This document shows positions 7,475-16,194 of a stretch of DNA of 64,000 nucleotides, piece after piece (the stretch's first letter is position 1; every line of letters begins with the position of its first letter). The translations under genes and the position numbers were made by a program. The notes under the pieces are model-generated. The model worked only from the letters and a program-made list of their open reading frames with translations. It searched no databases and was not told the origin of the DNA. Source of the DNA: Bacteroidales bacterium (GTDB lineage: Bacteria > Bacteroidota > Bacteroidia > Bacteroidales > UBA932); the NCBI GenBank assembly GCA_017445015.1, contig JAFSVL010000080.1:1-64000 (forward strand), written 5' to 3'.

Positions 7475-8440
7475 ATGAGAAGGAGTTTGTTTTTTGTCAG
7501 CCTGCTGGCCCTTTGCCTTTCCTGTGCCGGTCCTTCCGGAGAGGAAACGAAAACCCGCCCTTTTCCCGGCACGAACATTCCCGGCCTGATTTCTGAGCCT
7601 GCCGCCCGCGCCGCTTACCTTGCGGAACATTATTGGGACGGTTATTTTTCGGGGGATGGATTGTCGGACAGTTCCGCGCTGCTGGGCGTTGCGCTGCCCG
7701 ATCTGGAGCAGGCGATGGCGAACTGGTGCGGCGTACTCGGGGAAATGCCCGTCGGTGCGGCGCAAAAGGCGGTGGGGAAGGCCTTTGATGCGATGGAAGC
7801 GCGCCATGCCGCCGACACTTCGGCGCAGGTGTTTGCCCGCTTCGGCGAAATCGTCATCCGTTACCTGTACGATCCCAATTCGCCCCTGCGCAGCGAGGAT
7901 CTTTATCTTCCCTTCGTCCAAAAACTTGTACAGAGCCCCTGGACGCCGGAGGACATGCGGCCCGCGTACCGCTATGAAGCGCGGATGTGTGCGATGAATC
8001 CCATCGGCGCGAAGGTTCCGGATTTCCGTTATAAGATGCTGGGCGGCAGGATTTCAAGGCTTTATGCCATCCGCGCGGAGTACCTGATGCTTTTCTTCAG
8101 CAATCCCGGCTGCCAGGCCTGCAAGGGCATCATTGAGGATGTGATGGGCCACCCCGGAATCGAAGAACTGATGGCTTCCGGCCGTCTGGCGGTCATGAAC
8201 CTGTATATCGATGAGGATATCGCCGCATGGAGGGCCTATGCTCCGAATTATCCCGCTTCCTGGATCAGCGGCTATGACCCTGACGGGGTTATCCGGGCCG
8301 ACCGCCTGTACCATGTGCGGGCGATTCCCTCGCTTTATCTGCTGGATGCACAAAAACGGGTGATCCTGCGTGATGCACCGACCGAAAAAGTGCTTGATTA
8401 TCTGGATAAAATACAAGGATTAAATAGTTATGGAAATTAA
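7475..8440 (+). CDS. DUF5106-type lipoprotein with thioredoxin-like domain
   Basis: The 321-residue product starts at ATG 7475 (MRRSLFFVSLLALCLSC); a TTG five codons earlier is less likely. The N-terminus resembles a lipoprotein signal with Cys at 17, though the -3 position is not the usual Leu. The first 180 residues match the DUF5106 pattern seen in Bacteroidota. The rest looks like a thioredoxin fold, with FFSNPGCQACKGI carrying a CxxC pair and a cis-Pro-like region AIPSLYLLD. An envelope thiol-disulfide role is inferred. Its stop overlaps the start of galM by 11 nt, so the two are translationally coupled. Confidence 0.8.
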   Translation: MRRSLFFVSLLALCLSCAGPSGEETKTRPFPGTNIPGLISEPAARAAYLAEHYWDGYFSGDGLSDSSALLGVALPDLEQAMANWCGVLGEMPVGAAQKAVGKAFDAMEARHAADTSAQVFARFGEIVIRYLYDPNSPLRSEDLYLPFVQKLVQSPWTPEDMRPAYRYEARMCAMNPIGAKVPDFRYKMLGGRISRLYAIRAEYLMLFFSNPGCQACKGIIEDVMGHPGIEELMASGRLAVMNLYIDEDIAAWRAYAPNYPASWISGYDPDGVIRADRLYHVRAIPSLYLLDAQKRVILRDAPTEKVLDYLDKIQGLNSYGN

Positions 8441-9479
8441 GAAAGAAGTTTGGGGCAAGGCCCCCGACGGAAAAGAGATTTTGCGTTATACGCTGACGAA
8501 TGCGGGCGGCGCTTCGGTGCAGCTGGGAAGCGTCGGTGCCGGAATCCTGGCGGTCTGCGTGCCGGACAGGGACGGGAAGACCGCGGATGTCACCATCGGA
8601 TATCCGGACCCGCTCAGTTATTTTGCGGACGGGCCCTGCGCCGGGAAATGCCCCGGCCGTTTCGCCAACCGTATCGCAAAAGGGCATCTGGAAGTTGACG
8701 GGAAGGTATATGAACTGCCCGTCAACAATGGTCCCAATCACCTGCATGGCGGTCCCGAAGGCTTTCAGAACCGCGTGTGGGATTCCCGCATCGACGGGGA
8801 TGCGGTGGAATTCCAATATGTTTCCGCCGACGGCGAGATGGGATATCCCGGTACGCTCAAGCTAACCGCCCGTTATGTCTGGACGGAGGACAATGAACTG
8901 GAACTTACCTTTGCGGCGCAAAGCGATGCCGACACAGTCGTCAACCTCACCAATCATGCCTATTTCAATCTTGACGGACATGGTGCGGGCAGCGTCCTGG
9001 ACCATGTGCTGAAATTGAATGCTTCCGAATATCTGCCCACAGACGATACCCTCATTCCTGCGGGGGAGAGTGAGCCGGTGGCCGGTACGCCGATGGATTT
9101 CCTCAATCCCAAGCCTCTGGGACGGGATATCAAGGCGGATTTTCCGGCCTTGAACTATGGGAAAGGCTATGATGCCTGCTGGGTGGTGGACGGCTGGCAG
9201 GACGGCCAGCTTCAGGAAGTGGCGGAACTTTCCTCCCTGAAAAGCGGCCGCGTCCTCAAGGTCTTTTCCACGCAGCCCGGCATCCAGGTCTATACCGGAA
9301 ACTGGCTGGAAGGCTGTCCCGCCGGAAAGGACGGTGCGGTCTATCATGATTACAGCGCCGTGGCCCTGGAGTGCCAGCACTTCCCGGACAGCCCCAACAA
9401 GCCGGACTATCCTTCCACGCTTTTGAAGGCGGGCGAAACATTCACCCAGGCCATCATTTTTGCTTTTTCCGTTCGATGA
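8430..9479 (+). CDS. galM: Aldose 1-epimerase (mutarotase)
   Basis: The 349-residue protein interconverts alpha and beta anomers of galactose/glucose. Family landmarks are visible: substrate-binding PNHLHGGPEGF, TNHAYFNLDG with the catalytic His, and the catalytic-Glu region ECQHFPDSPNKPDYP near the C-terminus. No signal peptide is seen, so it is cytoplasmic. It starts inside the end of the DUF5106 gene, and a structured repeat follows immediately after its stop, before thyA. Confidence 0.92.
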   Translation: MEIKKEVWGKAPDGKEILRYTLTNAGGASVQLGSVGAGILAVCVPDRDGKTADVTIGYPDPLSYFADGPCAGKCPGRFANRIAKGHLEVDGKVYELPVNNGPNHLHGGPEGFQNRVWDSRIDGDAVEFQYVSADGEMGYPGTLKLTARYVWTEDNELELTFAAQSDADTVVNLTNHAYFNLDGHGAGSVLDHVLKLNASEYLPTDDTLIPAGESEPVAGTPMDFLNPKPLGRDIKADFPALNYGKGYDACWVVDGWQDGQLQEVAELSSLKSGRVLKVFSTQPGIQVYTGNWLEGCPAGKDGAVYHDYSAVALECQHFPDSPNKPDYPSTLLKAGETFTQAIIFAFSVR

Positions 9480-9483
9480 AAAA

Positions 9484-9594
9484 TCCCGGTTGCGCCTTCT
9501 CCGCCCGTGCCACCCTCGGCAACGTAAGAGGGAGGGGCCCAACCGGAAGGTTGGGAGGGGTCGCGAAGCGACGGCGGGGAAGGCGCAACCGGGA
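9484..9594 (-). repeat. Structured intergenic element, copy B (inverted relative to copies A and C)
   Basis: The 22-bp outer stem (9484-9505 with 9573-9594) has a single G-U wobble. Read on the minus strand the core is hairpin GTCGC-TTC-GCGAC, strand CCCCTCC, hairpin CCCAACC-TTCC-GGTTGGG, strand CCCCTCCC, and a TGCC/GGCA hairpin. Compared with copy A, the second hairpin is longer but still paired, and an A-T pair of the third hairpin is replaced by G-C. It lies between galM and thyA. Confidence 0.85.
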
Positions 9595-9644
9595 GCAGAG
9601 GGCGCTCCTGCGGCAAATAGAGTTGAGCGAAGTATATATAAACG

Positions 9645-10439
9645 ATGAAACAATATCTGGAACTGCTGAAATATATCCGGGAGAACGGCGCCATCAAGAC
9701 GGACCGCACCGGCGTGGGGACGCAGAGCATCTTCGGTTATCAGATGCGCTTCGACCTGTCGGAAGGATTCCCCCTGCTTACCACAAAGAAAGTCCACCTG
9801 AAATCCATTATCCACGAACTCCTGTGGTTTATTTCCGGGGATACGAATATCAAGTACCTCAAAGATAACGGCGTTTCCATCTGGGACGAGTGGGCGGACG
9901 AAAACGGTGACCTCGGTCCGGTTTACGGGCACCAGTGGCGCAGCTGGCCCGCTCCGGACGGCCGCAGCATCGACCAGCTTTCGCAGGTCATCGACCTAAT
10001 CCGCAACCATCCGGATTCGCGCCGGATGCTGGTCTGTGCCTGGAATCCCGGGGAGGTGGACAGGATGGCGCTCCCGCCTTGCCATTGCCTGTTCCAGTTC
10101 TATGTCGCGGAAGGGAAATTGTCCTGCCAGCTGTACCAGCGCAGTGCGGATACCTTCCTCGGCGTGCCTTTCAATATCGCCTCTTATGCGCTGCTGACGA
10201 TGATGATTGCGCAGACTTGCGGCCTGCAGCCCGGCGAATTCATCCACACGACCGGCGATACGCACATCTACCTCAACCACTTCGACCAGGTGGCGGAGCA
10301 GCTTTCCCGTACACCGCGCTCCCTGCCGAAAATGGTGCTGAACCCGGAAGTAAAGAGCGTATTCGATTTCAAATATGAAGATTTCCGCCTGGAGGGGTAT
10401 GACCCCTGGCCGGCGATAAAGGCACCTGTCGCAGTTTGA
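9645..10439 (+). CDS. thyA: Thymidylate synthase
   Basis: The 264-residue enzyme (same length as the E. coli protein) makes dTMP from dUMP with methylene-tetrahydrofolate. The catalytic Cys lies in [27 protein letters not shown], the [11 protein letters not shown] phosphate-binding part and the [14 protein letters not shown] substrate loop are all present. It stands 3 nt before folA, which regenerates tetrahydrofolate from the dihydrofolate this reaction produces, so the pair forms a functional unit. Confidence 0.97.
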   Translation: MKQYLELLKYIRENGAIKTDRTGVGTQSIFGYQMRFDLSEGFPLLTTKKVHLKSIIHELLWFISGDTNIKYLKDNGVSIWDEWADENGDLGPVYGHQWRSWPAPDGRSIDQLSQVIDLIRNHPDSRRMLVCAWNPGEVDRMALPPCHCLFQFYVAEGKLSCQLYQRSADTFLGVPFNIASYALLTMMIAQTCGLQPGEFIHTTGDTHIYLNHFDQVAEQLSRTPRSLPKMVLNPEVKSVFDFKYEDFRLEGYDPWPAIKAPVAV

Positions 10440-10441
10440 TT

Positions 10442-10930
10442 ATGGAAAAATGTTTGATCGTGGCGGTGGCGGATAACTGGGCCATCGGTGTAAAGGGCGG
10501 GCTTCCGTGGCACCTCCCGGAGGATTTGAAATATTTCAAGCGGATAACTGAAGGATATCCGGTCATCATGGGGCGGACCACCTATTTTTCGCTTCCGTTC
10601 CGACCGCTGAAAAACCGCAAGAATATCGTGCTCAATCTGGGCGGCGACCCGATTCCCGAGGTGACCTGCGTCTATTCCTTCGATGAGGCATGGGCCGCTG
10701 CGGAACCGGCGCAGAAGGGCTTTATCATGGGCGGTGCATCGGTGTACCGGGCGGCCCTGGACGATATGGACACGCTCTACATCACCCGCGTGCATACGGT
10801 CATCAGGGATGCGGACGCGTTCTTCCCTGAAATCGATTCCGCCGTGTGGGAGCGGGTGTCGGTTTCGGAGACCTTCACGGATGAAAAGACCGGCTATTCC
10901 TTTGAATTTGAGGTGTATAAGAAGAAATAA
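10442..10930 (+). CDS. folA: Dihydrofolate reductase
   Basis: The 162-residue enzyme has the expected N-terminal NNWAIG-like segment (DNWAIGVKGGLPWHLPEDLK), the NADPH-binding VIMGRTTYFSLP, and GGASVYRAAL near residue 100. The start is taken as ATG 10442; the frame also has a TTG two codons upstream, overlapping the thyA stop. It shares an operon with thyA, and its TAA overlaps the ATG of the following transporter by one base. Confidence 0.95.
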   Translation: MEKCLIVAVADNWAIGVKGGLPWHLPEDLKYFKRITEGYPVIMGRTTYFSLPFRPLKNRKNIVLNLGGDPIPEVTCVYSFDEAWAAAEPAQKGFIMGGASVYRAALDDMDTLYITRVHTVIRDADAFFPEIDSAVWERVSVSETFTDEKTGYSFEFEVYKKK

Positions 10931-12255
10931 TGGCTGTATCGAGGGAGAATTTCGGCCGTATAGGCGTAATCATGGCACTTGCCGGATCAGCAATCGGGCT
11001 TGGCAATATCTGGCGCTTCCCCTATATGGTAGGGGAGTATGGCGGTGCTGCATTCATCATCGTTTACCTGATTTTTGCGTTTCTTATTTCGCTTCCGGCG
11101 TTCATCGCCGAGTCCATTATTGGCCGCAGGGCTAAAAAAAGCACCTATGATGCGCTGTCGGACCTTGCACCCGGCACAAAATGGAAATGGCTGGGGCTGG
11201 TTTCGGTCATCGGCGCATTTATTATTGCATCATACTACAGCGTTGTCGGCGGCTGGTCGCTGGATTTCCTGGCGCGTTCCGTGGTCCGGGGTTTTGATTC
11301 CGCACACCCCGAGACGGTGTCAGGTATTTTTGCCCGGATGACGGGATCGGCGGTGGAGCCCCTGCTTGCCCACACCCTGTTTCTCGGGTTCAGCATAATG
11401 GTTGTCGTGCTTGGCGTAAAAAAAGGAATAGGAAGGTTCAGCAATTTCTGCATCCCGCTTCTTTTCGTCCTCATCGTGGCAATGATGATCTTCTCCATCT
11501 CCCTCCCCGGAGCCCGGGCGGGACTTGATTACCTGCTGAAACCCGATTTTTCAAAAATGACGCCGAAGGGGATTGCGAGCGCTCTCGGGCAGTCTTTTTA
11601 TTCCATGTCGATAGGAATGGGCGTGGTACTCACGTACTCGTCATATATGAAAAAACAGCAGAACATCTTGGAAACGAGTGTGCTCACCCTGATTTTTGAT
11701 ATGGTTTTCGCCCTTGTGGCCGGATTTGTGGTAATGCCTGCGGTTTTCTCGGCCGGAATACGTCCGGAAGCCGGACCGTCCCTCGTTTTTGAGAGCGTCC
11801 CCTACATTTTCGCCCGCATGGGGGCCGCATCCCCCCTGGCGGGAAGGGTTGTTTCCATCGGCTTTTTCCTCACCATACTGATTGCCGCCCTCACATCGGA
11901 AATATCCATGATTGAAGTCTGTGTGTCGATGCTTATGGAAAGGCTGGGATGGTCACGTCGCAAATCTTCACTGCTTATCTTCTGTCTGGCCTGGCTGCTT
12001 GGCTGCTTATGCTCGCTCCATAGTCCCCTCTTTGCGTTCTGCGACTATATTTCCTCCAACTGGTTCATGATGCTGGGTGCCCTGGCGTTCACGATCTTTG
12101 CCGGATGGAAGATGGACCGTGCTGAGTTCCAGGAAGAATTTACCAACAAGGGCCGCCTGAAAGTATCGGGAATGCTTTGGACGGGATTCCATTTTGCCAT
12201 AAAGTATCTGGTCCCTCCCGCCATACTGGTCATATTCTTTACGAATCTGCTATAG
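10930..12255 (+). CDS. Sodium-dependent transporter of the NSS (SNF) family
   Basis: The 441-residue membrane protein has about 11 hydrophobic segments. The family signature GSAIGLGNIWRFPY (residues 19-32), which lines the sodium and substrate sites of LeuT/MhsT-type carriers, is intact, and QSFYSMSIGMGVVLTYSSY in segment 6 is typical. Bacterial NSS proteins of this length usually import amino acids such as tryptophan; the substrate here is not deducible. Its ATG overlaps the folA stop (TAATG), so it is coupled to thyA-folA by translation although its role is unrelated. Confidence 0.9.
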   Translation: MAVSRENFGRIGVIMALAGSAIGLGNIWRFPYMVGEYGGAAFIIVYLIFAFLISLPAFIAESIIGRRAKKSTYDALSDLAPGTKWKWLGLVSVIGAFIIASYYSVVGGWSLDFLARSVVRGFDSAHPETVSGIFARMTGSAVEPLLAHTLFLGFSIMVVVLGVKKGIGRFSNFCIPLLFVLIVAMMIFSISLPGARAGLDYLLKPDFSKMTPKGIASALGQSFYSMSIGMGVVLTYSSYMKKQQNILETSVLTLIFDMVFALVAGFVVMPAVFSAGIRPEAGPSLVFESVPYIFARMGAASPLAGRVVSIGFFLTILIAALTSEISMIEVCVSMLMERLGWSRRKSSLLIFCLAWLLGCLCSLHSPLFAFCDYISSNWFMMLGALAFTIFAGWKMDRAEFQEEFTNKGRLKVSGMLWTGFHFAIKYLVPPAILVIFFTNLL

Positions 12256-12287
12256 CCCCAGAGCTGAATATCCATATTTGAGAAAGA

Positions 12288-12306
12288 ATCCGGCGGCTTG
12301 CCGGAT
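12288..12306. terminator. GC-rich hairpin after the NSS transporter gene
   Basis: Perfect 7-bp stem ATCCGGC (12288-12294), loop GGCTT, GCCGGAT (12300-12306), 33 nt after the stop codon. No T-tract follows, so it may act as an mRNA 3' end or as a Rho-dependent or weak terminator. Confidence 0.4.
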
Positions 12307-12339
12307 ATGTGCGCCGATTTACATAATTGATATTGGCGC

Positions 12340-12370
12340 TTTAGCCATTGTTACAAAATTGCTATCTTTG
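12340..12370 (+). promoter_or_regulatory. mutS promoter
   Basis: TTTA (12340-12343), 19-nt spacer, TATCTTTG (12363-12370). The -7 box ends only 5 nt before the mutS ATG, so the transcript would start at or next to the start codon. Confidence 0.75.
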
Positions 12371-12375
12371 CAAAT

Positions 12376-14979
12376 ATGACGCAGAAGACCAAAAAATCGG
12401 AAGATACTCCGATGCTCCGCCAGTATTTTTCCATCAAGGCGCAGCATCCTGAAGCCGTTCTTCTGTACCGGGTAGGGGATTTTTACGAAACCTACAGCGA
12501 CGACGCCGTGCTCGTGAGCAAGGTGCTGGGACTGGTGCTCACCAAGCGCAGCAACGGCGAGAAAGGGACCACACCGATGGCGGGTTTCCCGCACCACGCC
12601 ATCGACCAGTACCTGCACAAACTGATCCGCGCGGGTTACAAAGTGGCGGTCTGCGACCAGCTTGAAGATCCGGCGCTCGTCAAAAACAAACTGGTCAAGC
12701 GCGGCATTACGGAAATCCTTACGCCGGGCGTAGCCTTCGGGGACGGGATGCTGGAGCAGAAAGAGCATAATTTCCTTTGCGGTCTGACCTTTGACGGGGC
12801 CGACTGCGGCGCCGCTTTCCTGGATGTTTCCACGGGCACTTTCCAGGTTGCCCAGGGCGGCCTGGACTACATTTCCACGCTCGTTTCCTCTTTTGCCCCA
12901 AAGGAACTCGTGGTGCAGCGGGACTGCCTGCAGGGCGTACGCGAAAGGTTTCAGGACTATTATATCACCCCGCTGGATGAATGGGCCTTCGTGGAGGAGG
13001 CCGCCCGGGAAAAACTGTGCAAACAGTTCGGCACCCGCTCACTCAAGGGTTTTGGAGCGGACCGCTTCCCGCTGGCTATCTGCAGTGCCGGCGCGCTGAT
13101 TTTCTATCTTGAGCAGACGCAGCACACGGGACTGAAAAACATCTGTTCCCTGTCGCGCATCGACGGAAACAAATTTATCTGGATGGACCGCTTCACGGTG
13201 CGCAACCTGGAAATTTTCGCCTCCGCGTCGGGTACCGAAGGTACGAGCCTCGTGGATATCGTGGACCGCTGCTGCTCGCCGATGGGCGCGCGTCTGTTGC
13301 GCCAGTGGCTGTCGATGCCCTCGCTCGACCTGACGGAACTCGGGCAGCGTCACGATACCGTCGAATGGTTTTGCGCACACGGGTCCGCGCTCGGGGAAGT
13401 ACAGTGCTGGATCGGCGACATCGGCGACCTGGAGCGCATTATCTCCCGCGCGGCAACGGGCAAGCTCTACCCGCGCGAAGCCCGGATGCTGGTGCGCAGC
13501 CTGTCGCGCATGGAACCGCTGCAAGGGCTGCTCGCGCAAAGCGGATCGCCGGTGCTGGAACCCCTCGCCGCAGAAATGAAGGACTGCAAACCCCTGATGG
13601 GGCAGGTGGACCGGACGCTGGAGGAGAGCCCGGCGGTATTTCTCGGCAAGGGGGATGTGATTGCCCGGGGCGTCGATGCGGAGCTGGACGAACTCCGGGA
13701 CATCTCCCGCGGGGGAAAGGAATACCTGCTGGCGATGCAGCAGCGGGAGATTGAACGAACCGGCATCAGTTCCCTGAAAATCGGCTATAACAATGTCTTC
13801 GGCTATTATATCGAGGTCCGCAATACTTTCCGCGACAGTGTCCCTCCCGAATGGATCCGGCGCCAGACGCTGGTAAGCGCCGAAAGATACATCACGGAAG
13901 AGCTCAAGGAGTACGAGCAGAAAATCCTGAGTGCAGAGGCCCGGATTTATGAAATCGAAAGCCGGATTTATGCCGCCCTGGTCGCGGAAATCCAGCAGCA
14001 TATCCGCGATATCCAGACGAATTGCCGTATCGTGGCGCAACTCGATGTCCTCTCCGGCTTCGCGCAGACCGCCATCGAAAAGCACTGGTGCCGCCCCGTC
14101 CTGGACAAAAGCAATGTCCTGGATATCCGCCAGGGCCGGCACCCGGTCATCGAAGCGCTGATGGCTCCGGGCGAGGAATACGTCCCCAACGACATCCTGC
14201 TGGACAGCTCCGGCTGCCAGATCATGATTCTGACCGGCCCGAACATGGCGGGAAAATCCGCGCTGCTGCGGCAGACCGCGCTGATTGTCCTGCTGGCGCA
14301 ATGCGGATCATTCGTACCGGCCACGCAGGCGCGCATCGGCTACTTCGACAAAATATTCACCCGCGTCGGCGCGACGGACAACATCTCCCGCGGAGAATCC
14401 ACCTTCATGGTGGAAATGCTGGAAACGGCGATGATCATGCATAACCTTTCCTCCCGCTCGCTGGTGCTGCTGGATGAAATCGGCCGGGGAACCTCCACCT
14501 ACGACGGCATGTCCATCGCAAGCGCCCTGGTGGAATATATCCACGAGCGCGGGAAGGGCGCCAAGACGCTCTTCGCCACCCATTATCACGAACTCAACGA
14601 TCTGGAAAAGCGGTTCAAGCGCGTACGGAACTTCCACATCGCCGTCAAGGAGGAAGGCCGGGAAGTGATTTTCCTGCGCAAGTTGCGGGAAGGCGGCGTC
14701 GCCCACAGTTTCGGTATCCATGTGGCCCGGATGGCAGGCATGCCGCCGGAAGTCATCGAGCGCGCGGAACGCACGCTCAAGGCGCTGGAGTCCCGCGAAA
14801 AGCGCGCGGCGGCCATCGCACCGGAGGAGGACGGAAGCGCGCAGCTCTCCTTCTTCCAACTGGACGACCCGACTCTCGCGTCCCTCCGCGAACAGTTGGA
14901 ACGCACGGACCTCAACAACCTTACCCCGCTCCAGGCCTTTGACCTGCTGCGGTCCATGAAGGCGGAACTGGGGCTGTGA
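12376..14979 (+). CDS. mutS: DNA mismatch repair protein MutS
   Basis: The 867-residue protein recognises mispaired bases. The N-terminal mismatch-binding domain has the diagnostic GDFYETY (the Phe wedge motif, near residue 37). The C-terminal ATPase has Walker A TGPNMAGKSA, Walker B LVLLDEIGRGTSTYDG, and FATHYHEL. Length and order match MutS1. The ATG at 12376 is supported by the conserved start of the domain (TPMLRQYFSIKAQHPEAVLL) and by the promoter directly in front. It is transcribed alone; an AAA ATPase gene with its own promoter follows. Confidence 0.97.
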   Translation: MTQKTKKSEDTPMLRQYFSIKAQHPEAVLLYRVGDFYETYSDDAVLVSKVLGLVLTKRSNGEKGTTPMAGFPHHAIDQYLHKLIRAGYKVAVCDQLEDPALVKNKLVKRGITEILTPGVAFGDGMLEQKEHNFLCGLTFDGADCGAAFLDVSTGTFQVAQGGLDYISTLVSSFAPKELVVQRDCLQGVRERFQDYYITPLDEWAFVEEAAREKLCKQFGTRSLKGFGADRFPLAICSAGALIFYLEQTQHTGLKNICSLSRIDGNKFIWMDRFTVRNLEIFASASGTEGTSLVDIVDRCCSPMGARLLRQWLSMPSLDLTELGQRHDTVEWFCAHGSALGEVQCWIGDIGDLERIISRAATGKLYPREARMLVRSLSRMEPLQGLLAQSGSPVLEPLAAEMKDCKPLMGQVDRTLEESPAVFLGKGDVIARGVDAELDELRDISRGGKEYLLAMQQREIERTGISSLKIGYNNVFGYYIEVRNTFRDSVPPEWIRRQTLVSAERYITEELKEYEQKILSAEARIYEIESRIYAALVAEIQQHIRDIQTNCRIVAQLDVLSGFAQTAIEKHWCRPVLDKSNVLDIRQGRHPVIEALMAPGEEYVPNDILLDSSGCQIMILTGPNMAGKSALLRQTALIVLLAQCGSFVPATQARIGYFDKIFTRVGATDNISRGESTFMVEMLETAMIMHNLSSRSLVLLDEIGRGTSTYDGMSIASALVEYIHERGKGAKTLFATHYHELNDLEKRFKRVRNFHIAVKEEGREVIFLRKLREGGVAHSFGIHVARMAGMPPEVIERAERTLKALESREKRAAAIAPEEDGSAQLSFFQLDDPTLASLREQLERTDLNNLTPLQAFDLLRSMKAELGL

Positions 14980-14996
14980 ATCAGTTCATAGGCCAT

Positions 14997-15050
14997 AATT
15001 AACCTTTTGTTAATAACTTTTGGTTAATTGAATAAGAAAGCCTATCTTTG
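14997..15050 (+). promoter_or_regulatory. Promoter with an AACC/GGTT inverted repeat, upstream of the second AAA ATPase gene
   Basis: TTTG (15019-15022), 20-nt spacer and TATCTTTG (15043-15050) give a consensus promoter. AATTAACC (14997-15004) and GGTTAATT (15022-15029) form a perfect 8-bp inverted repeat with a 17-nt gap, the right arm touching the -33 box, exactly as in front of the ATPase gene at 2369. Confidence 0.72.
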
Positions 15051-15066
15051 TTCAAAATAATAGCGT

Positions 15067-16194
15067 ATGCGGGAAAATCCTTTTATTCTGGAGCCTTATA
15101 AATGTAAAGCATTGTTTTGTGACCGCGAATTGGAAACAAAACAAATGATTGACTATTTGAATAATGGGCGTAATGTGACGCTGATTTCTCCCCGCCGTCT
15201 GGGAAAAACAGGGCTGATATTCCGGGTATTTGATGAAATCGGAGAAAGCCAGAAGGATACGGATTGCTTTTATGTGGATATCAGCGCGAGCCAGAGTATG
15301 GATGATTTTATCAAATTACTCTCCGAAGCCGTCATCTCTGTTTTGGGAAAGCAAAGCAAACTATCGGCTTTTTTCAAGGCTATTGGCGGACTTCGCCCCC
15401 TGGTTACCTATGACCCCATGACGGGGTCTCCGCAAATTAGCCTGACTTATCGGAATGAAGAGGACAGGGAACTCAGCTTAAAAGGGATCTTCCAATATCT
15501 GGAAAGCCATCCCAAAAAGGTTGTACTGGCCATCGATGAATTCCAGCAGGTACGGGAATATGCTGCAGTCAATATGGAAGCATTACTCCGCAGTTATATT
15601 CAGTCTCTACATAACGTGCGCTTCATTTTCTGCGGAAGCAAAAAGCATACGATGACAGATATTTTCACGAATGCCAAAAGGCCATTCTACGAAAGTACCA
15701 CCTTCCTCTCATTGAACAAGTTGGATATTCCCGTTTACAAGGATTTTATCCAGTTAAAGTTCCGTGAAGGAGGCAGACAGATTGCGTCTGATGACGTGGA
15801 CCAGATTATCAAATGGACGCGTGACCATACGTTTTATACGCAGACACTTTGCAATGAATTGTATTTCAACTGTTCGGAAGAGATCTCGGCAAGAGATATC
15901 CTGGAAGCGGAGGGTAGGATCCTTGCCGCTAATCGTGACCGTTTTCTGGAGTTGCAGCGATTGCTTACGCCTGCCCAATGGAAAATGCTGACGGCCATCG
16001 CCAAGGAGGGTTCAGTGGACCATCCCACCGCAACCGCCTTTATCCAGAAATACCGCCTGGGGTCCGGGGCGGCAGTATCGAAAAATATCAAGTCGATGGT
16101 GGAAAAGGAGTTGATTCTTGTAGAGAATGATGGGCAAAAGGTGCATTATTATGTGTACAATGTATTTTTGTCAAGATTTTTAGAAACGTTGTGA
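15067..16194 (+). CDS. AAA family ATPase (ATPase_2 type)
   Basis: The 375-residue protein opens with NPFILEPYKCKALFCDRE, typical of the archaeal-type ATPase_2 group widespread in Bacteroidales. The P-loop is SPRRLGKTG (about 41-49), Walker B is VVLAIDEFQQV, and a FCGSKKH sensor segment follows. The C-terminal quarter (LTPAQWKMLTAIAKEG to the end) looks like a winged helix. Physiological function is unknown. It is AT-richer than its neighbours. It has its own promoter with an operator-like repeat, and its last bases overlap the GTG start of the glycosyltransferase gene. Confidence 0.85.
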   Translation: MRENPFILEPYKCKALFCDRELETKQMIDYLNNGRNVTLISPRRLGKTGLIFRVFDEIGESQKDTDCFYVDISASQSMDDFIKLLSEAVISVLGKQSKLSAFFKAIGGLRPLVTYDPMTGSPQISLTYRNEEDRELSLKGIFQYLESHPKKVVLAIDEFQQVREYAAVNMEALLRSYIQSLHNVRFIFCGSKKHTMTDIFTNAKRPFYESTTFLSLNKLDIPVYKDFIQLKFREGGRQIASDDVDQIIKWTRDHTFYTQTLCNELYFNCSEEISARDILEAEGRILAANRDRFLELQRLLTPAQWKMLTAIAKEGSVDHPTATAFIQKYRLGSGAAVSKNIKSMVEKELILVENDGQKVHYYVYNVFLSRFLETL

